64,000 nt of DNA, from positions 1-64,000 of the forward strand of contig JALONM010000001.1 in assembly GCA_025454925.1 (NCBI GenBank), in the 5' to 3' direction. A program made the translations under genes and the position numbers. Below are positions 62,778 through 64,000 of this stretch, one piece after another (the first letter of the stretch is position 1; each line of letters starts with the position of its first letter). The stretch comes from Cytophagaceae bacterium (GTDB lineage: Bacteria > Bacteroidota > Bacteroidia > Cytophagales > Cytophagaceae). Under the pieces are notes generated by a model. That model ran no database searches. It was given only the letters and a program-made list of their open reading frames with translations, and had not been told where the DNA came from.

Positions 62778-62809
62778 CAAAAATGCGATTTTTTTATTTA
62801 GAAACCAAA
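62778..62809 (-). promoter_or_regulatory. Promoter of the rpmB block
   Basis: On the minus strand TTTG (62809-62806), a 20-base spacer, then CATTTTTG (62785-62778), one mismatch from TAnnTTTG. The leader to rpmB would be about 20 bases. An imperfect hairpin overlaps the -7 region (AAAAATCG/CGATTTTT, 62765-62793) and may also end the upstream OmpA transcript. Confidence 0.6.
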
Positions 62810-62859
62810 CAATGCGAATACTATTCCTTACAAATAAAATAAGATCCTGATAATCAATA

Positions 62860-64000
62860 CTATTTTTTATCCTCCGGATCAGCATCTTCCTCACTTTGAT
62901 CAGAATTTTCCTGAGTTTCCTCCGGTTCGGTCATATTTTCGTCATGTTCTTTGATCTGGCGCTGCAATTCCATTTGATCTTCAATGCCAAGACTTTCCAT
63001 CTCTTCTTTGCTGGGCTTAATTATCTGAAACTCTACCCTGCGGTTCAGTTTGCGGTCGGAATCAGTTTTTTCTTCTACAATAGGCTTTTGACTTCCATAC
63101 CCTATCGCTTCTACCCGATCAGGACTAATATGCCCCCTGTCTACCAAATATTGCTTAATAGATTCGGCACGCTTCTGAGATAGACGCAGATTAGCATCCT
63201 GATCGCCCTGCGAATCGGTATGCCCGGAAATTTTTAGCTTGAAATAAGGATGGTCCACCAGAAAATTTACAACCTTATCCAAATCCTGCTCCATATCCTT
63301 TAAAATATCGGCTTTCCCGTTTTCAAACTCCAAATGCTCGAATGTCCATTTATTGTACTTAATAGGATTCGTTTCAATGCGAATGGTAGTATCTCCGTCG
63401 AGCGAAATTTTCTTTTCAATCCGAAAGAAATCATCTCCCTGTATAATGAGTAAATAATCCTGGTTATCGATCAGGTCAAACTCAAAACTTCCATCTTCTC
63501 TTATGAACTTAGGCGCTACTTCGATTCCCTGGCTTAGGTCAATGACCGAAACAATGCCTTTAAAAGGATCTCCGGTGGTAGAATCAACCAATATGCCTTT
63601 TAACTTGGTATTGGCATTGGGCTGGGCTTCCATAGGAAGCGGAAAAGAAAAAATATCGAGGTTCTTCAGGTTATCGGATTCGGACCGTGCGTAAAATAAA
63701 TCTTTGGATTTGGAATCTATGGTGAAATAATATTCATCGCCTTTTCCATTGACCAGGGGACCAATATTTTTTGGTTCCTGCCATTTACCTTCCAATCGAA
63801 CGGCCTTGTAAATATCGAAGGTTTTGAATATTTGTTCGGTAGTATCAAATCCTCCAAAATTTACCAGATGACCATTGGAGCTGAAATAAAACACATGATG
63901 AGAAGGGTGATAAAAGGGGCTTACCTCATTTCCACGGGTATTGAGCGTTGGTCCCATGTTTTGTGCTGGCGACCATTCACCGGTGGCTAATTTATGAGTA
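62860..64000 (-). CDS. OmpA-family protein with PD40 repeats (5' end outside the window)
   Basis: The frame stays open to the window edge (codons before Met at 63957 read ...TGEWSPAQN), so the start lies to the right. The visible N-terminal part has PD40/WD40-like repeats (NMGPTLNTRGNEVSPF, NGKGDEYYF). A carboxypeptidase-regulatory-like segment lies in the middle, and then a C-terminal OmpA domain (LKISGHTDSQGDQDANLRLSQKRA, ...RKLNRRVEF) that binds peptidoglycan. A Glu/Asp-rich tail ends the protein. It probably anchors an outer-membrane structure to the cell wall. Proteins of this layout often accompany PorP/SprF-type T9SS partners, but no partner is visible. Confidence 0.9.
   Translation of the reverse strand, partial: THKLATGEWSPAQNMGPTLNTRGNEVSPFYHPSHHVFYFSSNGHLVNFGGFDTTEQIFKTFDIYKAVRLEGKWQEPKNIGPLVNGKGDEYYFTIDSKSKDLFYARSESDNLKNLDIFSFPLPMEAQPNANTKLKGILVDSTTGDPFKGIVSVIDLSQGIEVAPKFIREDGSFEFDLIDNQDYLLIIQGDDFFRIEKKISLDGDTTIRIETNPIKYNKWTFEHLEFENGKADILKDMEQDLDKVVNFLVDHPYFKLKISGHTDSQGDQDANLRLSQKRAESIKQYLVDRGHISPDRVEAIGYGSQKPIVEEKTDSDRKLNRRVEFQIIKPSKEEMESLGIEDQMELQRQIKEHDENMTEPEETQENSDQSEEDADPEDKK

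Noticed and set aside
1-64000. CRISPR arrays, tRNA/rRNA genes, insertion sequences, prophage genes
   Set aside because: I scanned for evenly spaced direct repeats, cloverleaf-like sequence and transposase/integrase motifs and found none that I could support. A tRNAscan and CRISPR finder run would settle it.

Overview
The window comes from a chromosome of the phylum Bacteroidota. Three secreted proteins carry type IX secretion system (T9SS) C-terminal sorting domains. There is also a T9SS plug-like protein, a three-gene sdhC-sdhA-sdhB set of the Bacteroidota type, a bTHX ribosomal protein, the rpmB-rpmG-DUF4295-ftsY-rimO block, and several promoters of the TTG-N19/20-TAnnTTTG form. I cannot place it below phylum. 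No tRNA, rRNA, CRISPR array, transposase gene or phage gene was seen.

Layout. 1-5.9 kb: a divergent operator/promoter at the left edge, an ABC-F ATPase, a T9SS plug-like protein, a PstS-like lipoprotein and a TPR protein. 6.3-16.6 kb: two T9SS cargo proteins (838 aa and about 2,050 aa) around a FrnE-like oxidoreductase and a repeat-rich intergenic region. 16.9-21.9 kb: a tight five-gene run of two MORN-type repeat proteins, a membrane-anchored unknown, a dicarboxylate/amino-acid symporter and a small SH3-like unknown. 22-24 kb: a DUF1801 protein, a second copy of an intergenic repeat, a 58-aa small membrane protein and an outer-membrane barrel. 24-31.2 kb: a 1,136-aa outer-membrane protein and a 1,233-aa NtrY-like histidine kinase with no adjacent response regulator.

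31.4-41.8 kb is the most interesting part. Five minus-strand genes, spaced or overlapping by only a few bases, encode: (1) a 12-TM nucleotide-transporter-like protein fused to HEAT repeats and a cyclic-nucleotide-binding-like domain; (2) a protein with three TIR-like modules; (3) an nSTAND1 NTPase with a TM helix, coiled coil and seven WD40 repeats; (4) a helical/beta-barrel outer-membrane protein; (5) a beta-propeller-like lipoprotein. A perfect 11+1+11 bp palindrome lies upstream of the first gene. I read this as a candidate envelope-spanning signalling or defence system. That function is inference.

42-47 kb: biotin synthase, bTHX and succinate dehydrogenase/fumarate reductase under a clear Bacteroidota promoter. 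47.5-50 kb: a T9SS type B cargo protein. 50.1-52.8 kb: rplM-rpsI-rpsB-tsf with a textbook promoter. 52.9-58.1 kb: a polysaccharide deacetylase and formyltransferase pair, a DUF2167 protein, a DAHP synthase/chorismate mutase fusion and proline dehydrogenase. 58.5-59.3 kb: a PIN-toxin/antitoxin pair whose antitoxin has an unusual hydrophobic segment. 59.3-62.8 kb: the rimO, lipoprotein, ftsY, DUF4295, rpmG, rpmB block, read leftwards. The right edge holds an OmpA-family protein cut by the window end.

Protein starts were chosen by signal peptides, conserved N-termini and spacing. Several differ from the longest possible reading frame.
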